A stretch of 61,383 nucleotides of DNA from Shewanella surugensis (GCF_023284005.1 NZ_JAKIKS010000017.1:1-61383), one strand, 5' to 3'. Positions 8,431 through 18,517 are shown, counted from the first letter of the stretch. Notes: a model not told the origin generated them from the sequence alone. Made by a program: numbers and translations.

Positions 8431-9399
8431 TTATTCGATATTGTCTGTTGGTTGTTGTGCCAGTCTGGCTTCAATCGCATCCATTAACATACCTGTTATA
8501 TCGACGTCGAAAGCGGCTTCAATTTCTTTGATGCAAGTGGGACTGGTCACATTAATTTCTGTGAGTTTATCACCGATCACATCGAGTCCGACAAAAATGA
8601 GGCCGCGTTTTTTTAGTTCTGGACCTAAAGTTTTCGCGATATGCCAGTCACTCTCTGATAACGGCTGTGCTACGCCACGGCCACCGGCCGCTAAATTACC
8701 CCGTGTTTCGCCTTTTTTTGGAATACGGGCTAAGGAAAAGGGGACTGGCTCACCATCGATGACTAAAATGCGTTTATCACCTGCGGTAATATCAGGAATA
8801 AACGCTTGGATCATCGCGTATTCTTGGCCGTGTTGAGTGAGGGTTTCAATGATAACGCCTAAGTTAGGATCATCTTTTTTTACTCTAAAGATTGAACTGC
8901 CGCCCATACCATCGAGGGGTTTTAAAATAATATCGCCTTTTTGTGCATAAAAATCGCGAATACGTTTCTCATCGCGTGTGACTAAGGTTTCTGGCGTAAA
9001 CTCGGCAAACCAAGCGGTAAAGAGTTTTTCATTGGCATCACGTAAACTTTGGGGCTTATTGACAATCAGAACCCCTTGTTCTTCAGCTCGTTCAAGCATA
9101 TAAGTGGCGTAGATAAATTCAGTATCAAAGGGCGGATCTTTACGCATTAAGATCACATCGAGATCCGATAAAGGCAGATCTTGAGGACTGTCCAACTGAT
9201 ACCAATTTTGTGGGTCGGGGGTCACGGTTAATGCGCGCATATTGGCTCTGGCTTGGCCATTGAGCATCGCGAGATCTTGCATTTCCATATAAAATAACTG
9301 ATAACCGCGTGCTTGAGCTGCCAGCAACATAGCAAAGCTGGAGTCTTTTTTGATGTTAATATCACTGATGGGATCCATCACTATACCCAGTTTGATCAT
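8431..9399 (-). CDS. gshB: Glutathione synthetase GshB
   Basis: This is an ATP-grasp ligase joining gamma-glutamylcysteine and glycine to make glutathione in the cytoplasm. The length of 322 is slightly longer than the usual ~316. The N-terminal MIKLGIVMDPISDINIKKDS is characteristic of GshB. The ATP-binding loop LKPLDGMGGSSIF lies near residues 159-171, and later GVAQPLSESD and EINVTSPTCIKEIE match the substrate and metal region. It belongs to the conserved sprT-endA-rsmE-gshB order, with 97 bases to rsmE. The usual next gene, yqgE, is absent; the alkaline phosphatases lie there instead. Confidence 0.95.
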   Translation of the reverse strand: MIKLGIVMDPISDINIKKDSSFAMLLAAQARGYQLFYMEMQDLAMLNGQARANMRALTVTPDPQNWYQLDSPQDLPLSDLDVILMRKDPPFDTEFIYATYMLERAEEQGVLIVNKPQSLRDANEKLFTAWFAEFTPETLVTRDEKRIRDFYAQKGDIILKPLDGMGGSSIFRVKKDDPNLGVIIETLTQHGQEYAMIQAFIPDITAGDKRILVIDGEPVPFSLARIPKKGETRGNLAAGGRGVAQPLSESDWHIAKTLGPELKKRGLIFVGLDVIGDKLTEINVTSPTCIKEIEAAFDVDITGMLMDAIEARLAQQPTDNIE

Positions 9400-9496
9400 A
9401 ACGCGATTCCTTTATTGTATTTGTCTATTACATTTGATTAATTTCAGTATTCTTTTACCTAAGCCTTTTAGGTATCAGTCTGTTCAACTGGCGACT

Positions 9497-10228
9497 TTAG
9501 CTTAAATCGCCAAATTTTAATTGCAGTGCACTAATGGCACATAAAGCGGCCGTTTCAGTTCTTAAGACTCTGGGACCTAATAAAATATCGGTAAATTGAT
9601 GCTCTGCAGTCATGTTGATTTCTGCTGCTGATAAACCGCCTTCAGGTCCTATGAGTAACCGGACACGTTTTGTGGGTAGTTCAAGTGCATTAATGCCATG
9701 ATTGGCCCTTGGGTGTAAATTGAGCTTTACCGCATCAGAGTGCTCACTGCACCAACGTTGCAAAGGCATCGCAGGGCGAACGATGGGGACTTGGCTGCGA
9801 CCCGATTGCTCGCAAGCACTAATGACTATTTTTTGCCATTGTTGGATTTTTTTCTCTAATCTTTCCCCTGTCAGTTTGACGCCACAGCGCTCTGAAAATA
9901 AGGGGGTAATAGTATTGACGCCCAACTCAACAGATTTTTGTAAGGTAAAATCCATTCTGTCTCCACGGGAGATGACTTGTCCAAGGTGTAAATTAAGCGG
10001 CGATTCGCTGTGATTAGTCACAGAAGATAAGACATTCACGGTGACATTTTTTTTCGATGCGGCTTGGATTTCGGATAAGTACTCGTTGCCGTCACCATTA
10101 AACAGACTGACTTGCTCACCGACGTCCATTCGCAGGACTCTTCCTACGTGAACAGCCGCTTCTTCGTCGAGCGGACATGCTTGACCTACTGTTAGTGATG
10201 ATGAGTGATATATTCTAGGAATTCTCAT
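9497..10228 (-). CDS. rsmE: 16S rRNA (uracil-1498-N3)-methyltransferase RsmE
   Basis: This is a SPOUT-class methyltransferase of 243 residues, the usual length. It has an N-terminal PUA-like domain (1-70) and the knotted SAM site seen as [13 protein letters not shown] (about 190-203) and [12 protein letters not shown] (about 215-226). It methylates U1498 in 16S rRNA. It lies 12 bases downstream of the endA stop and upstream of gshB, consistent with a single operon. Confidence 0.95.
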   Translation of the reverse strand: MRIPRIYHSSSLTVGQACPLDEEAAVHVGRVLRMDVGEQVSLFNGDGNEYLSEIQAASKKNVTVNVLSSVTNHSESPLNLHLGQVISRGDRMDFTLQKSVELGVNTITPLFSERCGVKLTGERLEKKIQQWQKIVISACEQSGRSQVPIVRPAMPLQRWCSEHSDAVKLNLHPRANHGINALELPTKRVRLLIGPEGGLSAAEINMTAEHQFTDILLGPRVLRTETAALCAISALQLKFGDLS

Positions 10229-10240
10229 AGATATAAAGCC

Positions 10241-10984
10241 TTATTTTGCTACTTTTTGTTGGCCGCCTTTGGGACCACAATGGCTGCTGACGAAGGCATT
10301 GTGATTGCCCTGGATTTTAGCAATTTCTTTATCGCGTTTACATTCCATTTTATCTACTGGGTAGGCTTTATTCCAAGCTTTGAATAGTTTTAATTGGCTT
10401 TTAGCGATTTTTAGCTTGTAGGTTTTTTGCATATAAAGATAGGTTCGGGCTATTTTCCCTCGGGTGTTGACGGGAGGCTCCACTTTTCGGGCTTTAAAAT
10501 CGACAATCATATGACATTGACCGTATTGCTGAGCTTTACCGTTCCATTGACTAAAACGATAATTACTGCGATCGCCGTTCACTTCGCCGATGGCGGGCAC
10601 TAAATTGTGTAAATCGGATTCCATCTTCTTAAATCCTGCATCTTTTTTAGTACAGTTTTTTCGTCCTCCTTGCTGCCAACATTGTTTCTGATGGCCAAAT
10701 TCCCACGCTGGTACAATATGTTCCCATTCGATACGTCCGGCACGAACCACTTGCTTACGCACTTTATAGCCGCAGCGAGAAAAATCGGTGTTCCACTTTT
10801 TTCCTTTGATGGATATGTCACAACCGCAATAAAAACTGATGGTGGATAACTGAGACGAGTACATTTTCTTGGCCAGCTTTTTCGCTTGACTAAAACTGGT
10901 GGGATGAGCGGGAGAGGCGACGGTAATATTTGAAAAAGTAACAAATAAAAAGGTGATCAACGAGATAAAAAAAGCAGGTTTCAA
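10241..10984 (-). CDS. endA: Endonuclease I EndA, exported
   Basis: This is a beta-beta-alpha-metal nuclease cleaving double-stranded DNA non-specifically in the periplasm. The catalytic segment is [16 protein letters not shown], followed by [19 protein letters not shown]. Eight or more Cys residues (YCGCD, CW, NC, CG) fit the disulphide-stabilised Vibrio/Shewanella form. The start is set at TTG 10984 because GGAG (10990-10993 on the complement) lies 5 bases upstream, and the signal peptide then starts directly with [14 protein letters not shown]. The GTG at 11002 would place that ribosome-binding site inside the gene. Mature length is near 225, typical of the family. Confidence 0.93.
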   Translation of the reverse strand: MKPAFFISLITFLFVTFSNITVASPAHPTSFSQAKKLAKKMYSSQLSTISFYCGCDISIKGKKWNTDFSRCGYKVRKQVVRAGRIEWEHIVPAWEFGHQKQCWQQGGRKNCTKKDAGFKKMESDLHNLVPAIGEVNGDRSNYRFSQWNGKAQQYGQCHMIVDFKARKVEPPVNTRGKIARTYLYMQKTYKLKIAKSQLKLFKAWNKAYPVDKMECKRDKEIAKIQGNHNAFVSSHCGPKGGQQKVAK

Positions 10985-11137
10985 ATTAACTCCAAATGAC
11001 ACATCAAATGATTATCGAGTACGACTAAGGGGAGGGATAATAAGTGATTGAGATAGGCTGAGCAATGGAAATCTTATTCTTGAAAATATCCTTATAAAAT
11101 CTAGGGTTTGTTTTTCTTTGGCGTTTCCTAAAACGGG

Positions 11138-11650
11138 TTAAGTGGGTCTTTCTGGCATCAGAGTTAATTGAATTTTACAGCGACGACAGCAGTATTGGGT
11201 TTTACCGCGTAAGACTTTGTTATGCCGACGAAGGGATAAATGCACGGGGCCACAATGACACTGATAGCGAAAATGGACTTCGGTGGCGGGACTAATATCA
11301 AAGTCATGGGTGGTGCGAGGGGAAACATTAAAAACCTGCCGCATCATATTTCGCCATTCTTTACCGTGAGGTTTTACTTTGCCAAATATTTGATAGACCA
11401 GTAAATGGCAGATTTCATGGGGCACGACTTCGCTTAAGAAAGCTTGGCTGTTATTGATGAATAATAGGGGGTTAAACCTTAGGTGATTATGCTGTAAATG
11501 TGCCATACCAGCACATTTTCCTCGCAATTTAAATCCGACACTGGGTCTGATAAAGTTGAGGTTAAGTTGAGATTCGGCCAGGCGATAGCTGAGTTCAACT
11601 TGTTCTATAAGGGTTTTCTGTAACGGTGTGATGTTATCTGTTGCTGGCAT
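11138..11650 (-). CDS. sprT: SprT-family zinc metalloprotease-like protein
   Basis: SprT has a conserved metallopeptidase core and a C-terminal zinc ribbon. Here the HEICHLLVYQIFG motif gives the HExxH site. CHCG and CCRRC form the four-Cys ribbon near the C-terminus. The open frame extends up to 11842 (234 residues), but the family is about 165 residues and the conserved part begins near the Met at 11650, giving 170 residues, so that start is used. The upstream in-frame part has no recognisable domain and no clear ribosome-binding site. The gene sits 5' of endA in the standard order. Its cellular role in bacteria is poorly known. Confidence 0.85.
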   Translation of the reverse strand: MPATDNITPLQKTLIEQVELSYRLAESQLNLNFIRPSVGFKLRGKCAGMAHLQHNHLRFNPLLFINNSQAFLSEVVPHEICHLLVYQIFGKVKPHGKEWRNMMRQVFNVSPRTTHDFDISPATEVHFRYQCHCGPVHLSLRRHNKVLRGKTQYCCRRCKIQLTLMPERPT

Positions 11651-11869
11651 TAAGCTTGGCGATTTGCGCTTAATTGAATGAGATGTCCATCGCTGCTGCG
11701 CAATGTATTGAGCGTGATTGAAGATGGATTTGAGTGCCTTCATTTTAATCGTGTCATTATTGATATGGTCTTTTGTTTGTAAGCTTCTTCTGGAGTTTGG
11801 GCATAAAAGCCTTTCAATGCCCATTGGATCCTGTATGTTCAAGTCACTTGGGCATATCGGTTAATCATA

Positions 11870-12781
11870 CTACATCATTAAGGATTGTAATGATTCTTGA
11901 TGAGTAAAACGTTTATGGAAAAAATCAAGAAAGGCACTGATGCTGGTAGCCAGCTGACGTCGGCTAGAATAAACCCCATAGACTTTGAATGCTTCAATGG
12001 GCCATTCTTGTAATAATGGCACTAAGCGGCCACTGGCCAGTTCTGCTTTACAGACAGAGCCTGATAGCATGGCGATGCCAAAGTCATCTAAGACCAGTTG
12101 TTTGATCATGACAGCGCTGTTGACTCTGACCTTCTTTTTAAAATTGACCATGGTTTTTGCTTGGCCTTTACCTAAAGGCCAAATGGGAGCAGAGCGAGAG
12201 GTACCCAGTAAAATACCGCTATGTTGGGCTAAATCTTGAGGTGTGGCGGGCGTCCCATGCGTGGTTAAATAATGGGGGCTGGCGACAAGAATTGATTGAC
12301 GTTCAAATAACAGTCTTGCGACTAAATCTGATGATTGTAATGGCCCGTATTTAATGGCGATATCATAACCTTCACCGACGAGGCTGACGTCATTATCGGT
12401 AAATTGAACATCAAGTTCGATATTAGGATAAAGGCGCATAAAGCCACTGCAAAGATGGGCAATGAGTTCTTGGCTAAAAGAGACTGGGATCGCGATTCGA
12501 AGCGAACCAGAAACATCATTATGGGTGTTTTCTATGGTGGCTTTGGCAGCTTCCAGTTCATCACTTATACTGATACAGTGTTGAAAAAAAAGCGCACCTA
12601 CTTGAGTCAGGCTCAAGCTGCGTGTGTTTCGTTGCAGTAAGCGCACGCCCAACTGTTCTTCAAGTTGAGCAACCTTACGGCTAATTGTTGATTTTGGCAT
12701 GCCTGTTTCGCGAGCAGCTTGAGAGAATCCTTTCGCTCGAACAACGGCGGCAAACAGCATCATACCGTTTAAATCTGGCAT
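11870..12781 (-). CDS. LysR-family transcriptional regulator
   Basis: This 303-residue protein has an N-terminal winged helix (residues 3-62: FSQAARETGMPKSTISRKVAQLEEQ, cited in part) and a substrate-binding domain from about 90. It falls in the CrgA/AaeR-like subgroup, as judged by the LNGMMLFAAVVRAKGF start. It is transcribed divergently from the carboxylase gene with 125 bases between the starts, the classic arrangement for a LysR regulator controlling its neighbour and itself. The ligand is unknown. Confidence 0.9.
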   Translation of the reverse strand: MPDLNGMMLFAAVVRAKGFSQAARETGMPKSTISRKVAQLEEQLGVRLLQRNTRSLSLTQVGALFFQHCISISDELEAAKATIENTHNDVSGSLRIAIPVSFSQELIAHLCSGFMRLYPNIELDVQFTDNDVSLVGEGYDIAIKYGPLQSSDLVARLLFERQSILVASPHYLTTHGTPATPQDLAQHSGILLGTSRSAPIWPLGKGQAKTMVNFKKKVRVNSAVMIKQLVLDDFGIAMLSGSVCKAELASGRLVPLLQEWPIEAFKVYGVYSSRRQLATSISAFLDFFHKRFTHQESLQSLMM

Positions 12782-12844
12782 GTTATGGTCACTGTCTCAA
12801 AAATGGAACAAAGCGTCTAGCGCAGTTTAATGGTATTTGACATG

Positions 12845-12857
12845 ATAACAAAGTTAT
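12845..12857. promoter_or_regulatory. Candidate LysR-type operator
   Basis: ATAAC-AAA-GTTAT is a short dyad in the divergent LysR/carboxylase intergenic region, matching the T-N11-A style of LysR boxes. It lies about 50 bases before the carboxylase ATG. Evidence is by position and symmetry only. Confidence 0.3.
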
Positions 12858-12906
12858 ATTCACGGGCTAAAAAATTTTTTTTTGAGGCTAAGCAGAGGAT
12901 CTTTAG

Positions 12907-15900
12907 ATGACCAGCACCAATCAGCCCACTAATCAGACTCAGGCAGTTACCGCCGATCCGCTTTTTTTAAAAGCGGAACAATTGGCCAAAGACTTCTCTT
13001 TATTTCCTGAGCACAGTAAACAAACTTTATCAGAAGAAATCAAAGGGCTTCTCAATGATGAAGCCATTGAAACGAATTTAAAAAACCTTGCCCAACTCAA
13101 CGTGGATGAGTATGTCACTAAGGTGATTCAGCCCACTCAAGATAAGAATCGTCTTGGGGCTAAACGTGTGATAGCCGATTTAAAAGGAAAATTGGTCACT
13201 GAAACGAATATGGGCCCTTTTTACAGTGCGGAAATTGAATTAAACTTTGGTTCTCGTACTCGCCGTATTGGTTTTATTGCGCAAGAACGGACCACGGCGA
13301 ACGGTGCTTGGATGCCTGAGCATCACTTGGCAGCCTGTAAAGCCATTCGTCATTTTTCTGAACTCGGCATGCCTATTATCTATTTAATTGACACACCGGG
13401 TGCCGATGCCGGGGAAGTGGCTAATAGTCAAAACCAAGCTCATGCTATTTCAAAGGCGATTGCTGAAAGTGCCAATGTGGATGTTCCAACCGTGGGTATC
13501 GTCATTGGTGCAGGCTATTCTGGTGGCGCTATTCCCTTGGCTGCTGCTAACATTTTACTCTCGCTGCGCGATGGTATTTTTAATACAATTCAACCTCAAG
13601 GCTTACAAAGTATTGCGCGTAAATATAATTTGTCTTGGCAAGAGTGTGCTAAATCGGTTGGGGTGTCGCCAGAAGAGCTTTATGCGGCCGGTTGTATTGA
13701 TGGTATTGTTGATTTTTCACCTAGCGATAAAGATGAGCGTCAGCATAACTTACGTCGCGCCATTATCAGCAGTATTGAAGCGATAGAGCAAGCGGCATTG
13801 CAATTTGTGCGTGAGTCTGATGATTTACGTGAGCATTATGATCGTAGTTTAGCGCGCTTCTTAAAGCCCTCGAAGAGTTTAACAGCGTTAGAAGTTAATG
13901 CGGAGTTGGCTGTTGCAACGAACCCGACGATGTATTTTAACTTGTTCGGTAGCGCCTATCGTTATTTACGTTATCTAACCTTACGCAGTCGTATTCATTC
14001 TATTTCTCAAGAGCAATATGGGCGCTTATCAAAAGTGAGTGTGCCAAAAGGTGATTTGCTTGAGCGTATTGCACAAGAACAAAATAGAGTGTTTCAATCT
14101 TGGTTATCTAACCCTGATAAATTGGTTTACGATGAAGATTTGAATAAGCTTTGGGGCAATTTTATTGCTAAGCGTGAAGATGTCTCAACAGAACGTAATA
14201 TGTTAACGCGTTTCATTCTAGGTGAGCCTAAAGAAAATTACAAAAAAGCACGTAAGGCTCTTATCTTCAACATTGGTTGGTCTTTATTTCATCGGTGGAA
14301 AGGCAATGCTGAGAATAACTTTAAAGGGCTTATTCAGCATCTTGACAGTTTACCTGATGCGGTTAAACAAGCCGATTGGCCTGAGTTAAACCAACTGACC
14401 GTGTTAGACGTTATTCAGCATGAAGAATTACGTGAAGACTTTATCTGGCAATGTCGTAATATCCTTATTTTTAATGCCTTATATGATAATGTGGTGGGAA
14501 ATTTAGCCTCAATTGCTAAAGAAGCCATGATGTCAAAGAGTTTGGCACGCGGTTCAGTCAATAACTTATTACATGACTCTATCGATTCGGCCATTTCGAC
14601 GCAAGATGTGCCCAATGATAAGAGTAAATTTTATAAGTGGCTGAAATATTTTATGTCTCAGTCAAACCGTGCTGAACTATTGACGCGTACTGAGCAATGG
14701 AAGAGTGTGGGTTTCCCACAATTAAATGACAGCTTATTCGTTATTTTAACTTACTTCTTTGAGCGACTACTCCCAGAATTTTTTGATAGTGAAGAAGAAA
14801 ATAACGAGTACACCGGAGCGATTAACCCGGTGCGTATTGGTCGCCGGAAAGATTTCTGGAACCGTTTGACGATGGGTTATCAAGATTTGTTGATCCAAAA
14901 AGTCTTACGAGATGAAAAACGTGCTGGTAAAATGTCTTGGAATGCCATCGTTGATAAATTCTTCACGCAATTTGAAGAGATTAACGGTGATAAGATTTCT
15001 GCCAATTTGTTGAATTTCCCCGGTTTTCGTTTATCGATTGAAGATGCTTTAGATAAAGGCATTCGCCCTTGTGGTTTAATTACAGGTTTAGCCGACTTTG
15101 ACAGTGAAGGTCAGCACATGCGAGTGGGCGTGGCGGTGTCGAATACGGCTTTCCAAGCCGGTGCTTTTGATATGGCCAGCGCTGAAAAATTCAGTGCGCT
15201 ATTAATCGAATGCGCCAAGCGTAAAATGCCTGTTATTTGTTTTATTAGTTCGGGTGGCATGCAGACCAAAGAAGGCGCGGCAGCATTGTTCTCTATGGCT
15301 GTGGTCAACGACAGGATCACCCGTTTTATTCGTGATAATGAATTACCCGTATTAATGTTTGGTTATGGCGATTGTACGGGGGGCGCGCAGGCGAGTTTTG
15401 TGACCCATCCTTTAGTGCAAACATATTATCTCTCAGGGACCAATATGCCATTTGCGGGTCAAATGGTGGTGCCAGCTTACTTACCTTCAACATCGACCTT
15501 GTCAAATTACTTGTCTAAAGTACCGGGTGCGATGCATGGGTTAGTGACGAATCCATTCAGTAATACGATTGACGATCAGTTAGCCAGTATCGATCCTTTG
15601 ATGCCAAAGCCGAGCATGAATATTGAGAGTGTGATCACTAATGCATTGTCGACGCTAGTACCTGAAGCTTCTATTGCCGATCAAGAGATAGTACAAGATG
15701 ATCCTCGCGCCTTGATGAAGCCGATAAACAAAGTGCTTATTCATGCTCGTGGTTGTACGGCGGTTAAGTTAATCCGTAAGGCTCATGATAATAATATTAA
15801 TGTGGTATTGGTTGCATCTGATCCTGATATGACTTCAGTGCCAGCAGATATGTTAAAAGCCAGCGATAAGTTAGTCTGTATCGGGGGAAATACTTCTGAT

Positions 15901-17460
15901 GAGAGTTATTTGAATGCGTATTCGGTCTTAAAAGTGGCTGAATATGAGAATGTTGATGCGCTTCATCCTGGGATTGGTTTCTTATCTGAAAGTCCACAAT
16001 TTGCGGCATTATGTGTTAATAATGGCGTGAACTTCGTTGGCCCTAGTGTACAAAGCATGACGACGATGGGTAATAAGTCGAATGCCATTAAGACGTCACA
16101 ATCTCAAAATGTACCTGTAGTTCCTGGTAGTCATGGTATTTTGAATAATGCCGAACAAGCGGTCAATGTGGCCAATGAGATCGGTTATCCTGTTCTGCTT
16201 AAAGCGGTACAAGGAGGCGGCGGTAAAGGTATTCAAATCGTAGAACGCCAAGGGGATATGATTGGATTATTCCAGCAAACGTCAACAGAAGCGGCCGCTG
16301 CTTTTGGTAATGGTGATTTATACCTTGAAAAATACGTCACCTCTTTGCGCCATATTGAAGTGCAATTATTACGTGATCAGTTTGGTAATACCAAAGTCTT
16401 GGGCTTACGTGATTGTTCAGTTCAACGTAATAACCAGAAGGTTGTTGAAGAGTCAGGTTCAACAATGTTGCCTATTGAGCTGCAAGAGCTCGTGCTTGAA
16501 TATACTCGTTTGTTAGGTGATATTACCGATTATATGGGGGCTGGTACGGTAGAGTTTATTTATAACCTTGATGCTAATGAAGTGTACTTCATGGAAATGA
16601 ATACGCGTTTACAGGTTGAGCATCCGGTGACTGAAGTCACGTCAGGTATCGATATTGTGAGTGCACAGTTTGATATTGCCGCTGGGCGCTCAATTGAAGA
16701 CTTAGCGCCAGTATCTAAAGGTTATGCCATTGAAGTTCGTGTTACTGCTGAGAAAGCGGCACTGGACAGCGAGGGTATTTTACAGCTTCAACCCAACCCT
16801 GGCATGATCACTGAGTGTGTGATGCCTGAGCGTGATGATATTGAGATTATTTCTATTGCGGCAGGCGACAAAGAAGTGTCGCCTTATTACGATAGTTTAA
16901 TTGCACAAATTATCTGTCATGGTGAAAACCGTGAGGATGTTATTACTAAGCTTTATGAGTACTTAGATTCAGTAGTACTGAAAGGTATTGCAACGAATAT
17001 CCCATTGTTGAAGCGTATTTTGAAAGATGAGACCTTCAACAAAGGTGTTTATGATACTAACTACTTACCACGCTTGATGGCAGAGTTAGATATTCCTGAG
17101 TTGATTGCTGAGATGGAAGCTGCAGCTGATACTGTGAGTGTTGATACTGAATCACTGCGTGTCGGTGGCAGCAATGAGCTTAAAGTCTTAGCGCAAGGCG
17201 CAGGTATTTTCTATACGTCACCTGCACCGGGTGAAGCAGACTTTGTAAAGGAAGGCGACATAGTCACGGTTGATCAAACTCTCGCGTTAACTGAAGCAAT
17301 GAAAATGTTCTCTCAACTGACATTAGCAGGCTTTAACCGCCAAAATGCAGTGCTATACCCTGAAGATAAGAAGTACCGTATTGAACGTATTCTTAATAGT
17401 AATGGTCAGCAAGTCTCACAAAATGATTTGTTATTTGTCATTTCGCCGATAGATCACTAA
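12907..17460 (+). CDS. Single-chain acetyl-CoA-carboxylase-like multifunctional enzyme
   Basis: One 1517-residue chain holds all parts of a biotin-dependent carboxylase. A first carboxyltransferase domain spans about 70-320 (IDTPGADAGE, GAGYSGGAIPLA near 202). A helical linker spans about 330-690. A second carboxyltransferase domain spans about 710-925 (FISSGGMQTKEGAAALFSM, YGDCTGGAQASF). Biotin carboxylase spans about 939-1390 (ATP loop KAVQGGGGKGI near 1099; EMNTRLQVEHPVTE near 1229). The biotinyl domain is C-terminal, with Lys1466 in EAMKMF. It carboxylates an acyl-CoA, probably acetyl-CoA. The order CT-CT-BC-BCCP differs from eukaryotic ACC (BC-BCCP-CT). Shewanella carries a similar protein annotated as multifunctional AccADC, as I recall. 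AGAGGAT precedes the ATG. The divergent LysR gene is the likely regulator. Confidence 0.9.
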   Translation: MTSTNQPTNQTQAVTADPLFLKAEQLAKDFSLFPEHSKQTLSEEIKGLLNDEAIETNLKNLAQLNVDEYVTKVIQPTQDKNRLGAKRVIADLKGKLVTETNMGPFYSAEIELNFGSRTRRIGFIAQERTTANGAWMPEHHLAACKAIRHFSELGMPIIYLIDTPGADAGEVANSQNQAHAISKAIAESANVDVPTVGIVIGAGYSGGAIPLAAANILLSLRDGIFNTIQPQGLQSIARKYNLSWQECAKSVGVSPEELYAAGCIDGIVDFSPSDKDERQHNLRRAIISSIEAIEQAALQFVRESDDLREHYDRSLARFLKPSKSLTALEVNAELAVATNPTMYFNLFGSAYRYLRYLTLRSRIHSISQEQYGRLSKVSVPKGDLLERIAQEQNRVFQSWLSNPDKLVYDEDLNKLWGNFIAKREDVSTERNMLTRFILGEPKENYKKARKALIFNIGWSLFHRWKGNAENNFKGLIQHLDSLPDAVKQADWPELNQLTVLDVIQHEELREDFIWQCRNILIFNALYDNVVGNLASIAKEAMMSKSLARGSVNNLLHDSIDSAISTQDVPNDKSKFYKWLKYFMSQSNRAELLTRTEQWKSVGFPQLNDSLFVILTYFFERLLPEFFDSEEENNEYTGAINPVRIGRRKDFWNRLTMGYQDLLIQKVLRDEKRAGKMSWNAIVDKFFTQFEEINGDKISANLLNFPGFRLSIEDALDKGIRPCGLITGLADFDSEGQHMRVGVAVSNTAFQAGAFDMASAEKFSALLIECAKRKMPVICFISSGGMQTKEGAAALFSMAVVNDRITRFIRDNELPVLMFGYGDCTGGAQASFVTHPLVQTYYLSGTNMPFAGQMVVPAYLPSTSTLSNYLSKVPGAMHGLVTNPFSNTIDDQLASIDPLMPKPSMNIESVITNALSTLVPEASIADQEIVQDDPRALMKPINKVLIHARGCTAVKLIRKAHDNNINVVLVASDPDMTSVPADMLKASDKLVCIGGNTSDESYLNAYSVLKVAEYENVDALHPGIGFLSESPQFAALCVNNGVNFVGPSVQSMTTMGNKSNAIKTSQSQNVPVVPGSHGILNNAEQAVNVANEIGYPVLLKAVQGGGGKGIQIVERQGDMIGLFQQTSTEAAAAFGNGDLYLEKYVTSLRHIEVQLLRDQFGNTKVLGLRDCSVQRNNQKVVEESGSTMLPIELQELVLEYTRLLGDITDYMGAGTVEFIYNLDANEVYFMEMNTRLQVEHPVTEVTSGIDIVSAQFDIAAGRSIEDLAPVSKGYAIEVRVTAEKAALDSEGILQLQPNPGMITECVMPERDDIEIISIAAGDKEVSPYYDSLIAQIICHGENREDVITKLYEYLDSVVLKGIATNIPLLKRILKDETFNKGVYDTNYLPRLMAELDIPELIAEMEAAADTVSVDTESLRVGGSNELKVLAQGAGIFYTSPAPGEADFVKEGDIVTVDQTLALTEAMKMFSQLTLAGFNRQNAVLYPEDKKYRIERILNSNGQQVSQNDLLFVISPIDH

Positions 17461-17498
17461 TCAATAAAATGAACTAAGTTTACTTTATTGATGAAAAT

Positions 17499-17540
17499 AA
17501 TGCCCATTTTCGATAGTAATATTGAAAGTGGGCATTTTTA
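17499..17540 (+). terminator. Terminator after the carboxylase gene
   Basis: AATGCCCATTTTC (17499-17511) pairs with GAAAGTGGGCATT (17524-17536), with one mismatch region, and is followed by TTTTA. A second hairpin (TCAATAAA / TTTATTGA) lies between it and the stop codon. Confidence 0.8.
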
Positions 17541-17802
17541 TATTAAGTGGTCTTCTTTGTTTTCTTCCTCCCTTTCAATTTAGAGCTATAACTCTATTTT
17601 AAGCCATTTAAACACTGTTTCTTTGTTGTTCTTAATATGTATTAAATTGTAAGTTACTAGTTACAAATGTTTATTTGTGTTTGGTTTCTGTGTTATTATA
17701 CTGCGCTATTTTGGTGTGTAGGATCTTTTATTAAGGTCGCTATGAATATTAAGCCGAAGAGCTTTATCGATATTATTATTAATAATAAAGACCAAAATAC
17801 AG

Positions 17803-18414
17803 ATGTTGAGTCATCAGTTTTTAGATACTCATTCTATTTATTTAAGAGACACTTTGATGTACATATCTAATATAAAGGCAAGTCAGCATCAGAATATCAC
17901 TGATATTAATGGTTTTAAACATGTCGGAGAAATTGCGGTTAAAGGATGCCCTTATGATTTCATGCGCAGGGGTTTTTTTAGGAATGATATTCATGATTTT
18001 TATTTGTTTGGTAAAACATCAGCGTTAACTTATGTTATTTCGAGTACTCTTAATCGGTTCAAATCTTCTAATGCTAATAATAATATAGGAAATATTTATA
18101 TTGAGCTGATATTTTTTAGTGATAAACAGGCTGATAATAGAAATGGAACTGCATGTGTCTCTATTGATCTTATCCGAAAAGAGTTAAAAGTGATTTCAGC
18201 TAGGGATGTTGATAATAATCAAATACCGACTGTGATTGATCAAGTCTCTGGCAATGATTTTGCTTTTTCATCAATAATAAAGAAGGATAAGTTTGACGCT
18301 TATATTCATTATATGTTTAATGTGAATAATGATAAGTGTCAAGACTGTATTGCCGTTGATTTTGATAAAGTGGGTGATGGTGGTATTTATACTTATCAAT
18401 TACACCATAATTGA
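17803..18414 (+). CDS. Hypothetical protein, possible 5' frameshift
   Basis: This is a 203-codon open frame of unknown family, AT-rich compared with its neighbours. No signal peptide or membrane segment is visible. The C-terminal part has a CQDC motif, and the text GDGGIYTYQLHHN ends the protein. The best ribosome-binding site (TAAGG, 6 bases before ATG 17742) belongs to another frame, starting MNIKPKSFIDIIINNKDQ and stopping at 17870. This suggests the original gene began at 17742 and a single-base change split it. Alternatively translation starts at 17860 (MYISNIKASQ), preceded by AAGAGA. It stands alone between two terminators. I do not recognise the family. Confidence 0.5.
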   Translation: MLSHQFLDTHSIYLRDTLMYISNIKASQHQNITDINGFKHVGEIAVKGCPYDFMRRGFFRNDIHDFYLFGKTSALTYVISSTLNRFKSSNANNNIGNIYIELIFFSDKQADNRNGTACVSIDLIRKELKVISARDVDNNQIPTVIDQVSGNDFAFSSIIKKDKFDAYIHYMFNVNNDKCQDCIAVDFDKVGDGGIYTYQLHHN

Positions 18415-18467
18415 CAGCAGCAAGGTTAACGTTATTTTTATAGTGTATTAGGTAAACTTTAGCCGTT

Positions 18468-18517
18468 TCATAATACTGCGTCATTCTTAATAGCTTGAGG
18501 ATGACGCGGTATTATGA
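18468..18517. terminator. 17-bp hairpin between convergent genes
   Basis: TCATAATACTGCGTCAT (18468-18484) pairs with ATGACGCGGTATTATGA (18501-18517) with one G/U-compatible position. It lies between the convergent hypothetical and DUF5062-like genes and could end both transcripts. Confidence 0.6.

Noticed and set aside
12837..12860. Sigma-70 promoter TTGACA/TATATT before the carboxylase gene
   Set aside because: The hexamers are only 12 bases apart, too close for a functional -35/-10 pair.
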